Source of the DNA: Aldehydirespirator sp028819505
Lineage (GTDB): Bacteria > Actinomycetota > Acidimicrobiia > Acidimicrobiales > Aldehydirespiratoraceae
Length of the DNA stretch: 64,000 nt
NCBI GenBank assembly: GCA_965207755.1
Contig: OZ242297.1
Location: forward strand, 2,604,001 to 2,668,000
Direction of reading: 5' to 3'
Below are positions 63,376 to 64,000 of the stretch, in pieces. How positions within the stretch are numbered: position 1 is the first letter of the stretch; the number at the start of each line of letters is the position of its first letter. A program made the position numbers and the translations under genes. Below the pieces are notes generated by a model. It made no database searches, was not told the origin of the DNA, and saw nothing but the letters and a program-made list of their open reading frames with translations.

Positions 63376-64000
63376 TGGCCAACGCAACAATCAACGGGGA
63401 GCGCTACACGGTCGTGTCGGCGGACTGCCATGCGGGCGGCGACATCGACGACTACCGGCCCTACCTGCCGTCGAGGTGGCACTCCGACTTCGACGCCTGG
63501 AAGCAGGCCTACATCAACCCCTTCGACGACCTCCGGGACTCGAAGCGGGTCCGGAACTGGGACACCGAGGTCCGCCGGCGGGACCTGGAGGCCGACGGCC
63601 AGGTGGCCGAGGTGGTGTTCCCCAACACGGTCCCGCCGTTCTTCCCCTCCGGCCTGCTGGTCGCCCGCCCGCCCGCCACCGCGGCCGAGTTCGCCGAGAG
63701 GTGGGCCGGTCTGCAGGCCCACAACCGGTGGCTGGCCGACTGGTGCGGAGAGCTTCCCGGGCGCCGGGCCGGTCTCGTCCAGGTGTTCCCCAACGACATC
63801 GACGCGGCCGTGGCCGAGGTCGAGTGGGGCGCGGAGCACGGCCTCAGAGGGGTGCTGTTCTCGGCCGTCCCGCCCGACTCGCCGGTGCCGCCGCTGTGGA
63901 GCGACTACTACGACCCGCTGTGGGCCGCCTGCTGTGACACCGGGCTGTCGGTCAACCAGCACGGCGGGGCCGGCATCCCCGACCTCCAGGACTCGCCCAA
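63376..64000 (+). CDS. Amidohydrolase family 2 protein (5' part, continues past window edge)
   Basis: Metal-dependent hydrolase or decarboxylase of the amidohydrolase-2 type. It begins MANATINGERYTVVSADCHA, where Asp-Cys-His-Ala-Gly takes the place of the usual metal-binding HxH, followed by DDYRPYLPSRWHSDF and RRDLEADGQVAEVVFPNTVPP. This is the pattern of actinobacterial uncharacterised amidohydrolases. The frame is open to the last base. Substrate unknown. Confidence 0.85.

Overview
The window is high-GC DNA from an actinobacterium, most likely of the Acidimicrobiia or a related deep-branching group. This rests on a mycothione reductase gene, on two gene orders conserved in actinobacteria (ANTAR regulator-polA-rpsA-coaE, and gcvH-garA-ftsR-DUF151-MerR), on a dissociated type II fatty-acid synthase cluster, and on a Tad pilus locus with actinobacterial-style components. 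GTG starts and 4-base GTGA overlaps between consecutive genes are very common. The species assignment is inference.

Layout. 1-8.5 kb: a minus-strand housekeeping block reading ANTAR regulator, polA, rpsA, coaE, galK, then a Tat/lipoprotein sugar-binding protein cut off by the window edge. 8.8-24.8 kb: a Tad/Flp-type pilus locus (CpaB-like SAF protein, CpaE-like protein, CpaF ATPase, TadB, TadC, several pilin-like proteins, TadE-like proteins, prepilin peptidase). It contains a very large Calx-beta-like repeat protein that itself begins with a pilin-type signal, and an intact IS3-family element. 24.8-27.8 kb: an accessory patch with two fused nucleotidyltransferase-HEPN proteins, a broken surface-protein relic, a VapB/VapC remnant and tRNA-Leu. 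27.9-33.7 kb: fabD-fabH-fabG-acpP-fabF, then fabZ and an HU gene on the other strand. 34-41.7 kb: two tandem pairs of related secreted protein plus lipoprotein genes, separated by a thiolase/DUF35 pair and two decayed genes (transposase, DNA methyltransferase). 41.8-50 kb: a conserved hypothetical gene, gcvP, an enoyl-CoA hydratase, a PIN-type toxin-antitoxin pair lying between two arrays of a 71-bp hairpin repeat, and mycothione reductase. 50.1-56.4 kb: aroC, then a minus-strand operon gcvH-garA-ftsR-hpt-DUF151-merR-(nuclease-like)-gcvT. 56.6 kb: a sugar ABC transporter ATPase. 57.8-63.3 kb: a two-gene operon of an AAA/DUF4143 ATPase and a 1402-residue NACHT-like NTPase ending in a PD-(D/E)XK nuclease fold, the strongest candidate here for an undescribed defence system. 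63.4 kb to the edge: an amidohydrolase.

The DNA is unusually rich in short tandem repeats. Unrelated sequences are repeated at a period of 71-74 bp at six intergenic places. Other repeats sit inside polA, at the fabG start, behind a lipoprotein gene and within the surface protein. A roughly 52-bp sequence recurs at six intergenic sites, and the IS3 element is inserted in one of them.

Functional links: P, H and T proteins of the glycine cleavage system are all present in one 13-kb span. The sugar-binding protein and the MsmK/UgpC-type ATPase lie 55 kb apart but carry similar LacI-type operators just downstream of -10-like hexamers. All calls come from reading the sequence, with no database search.
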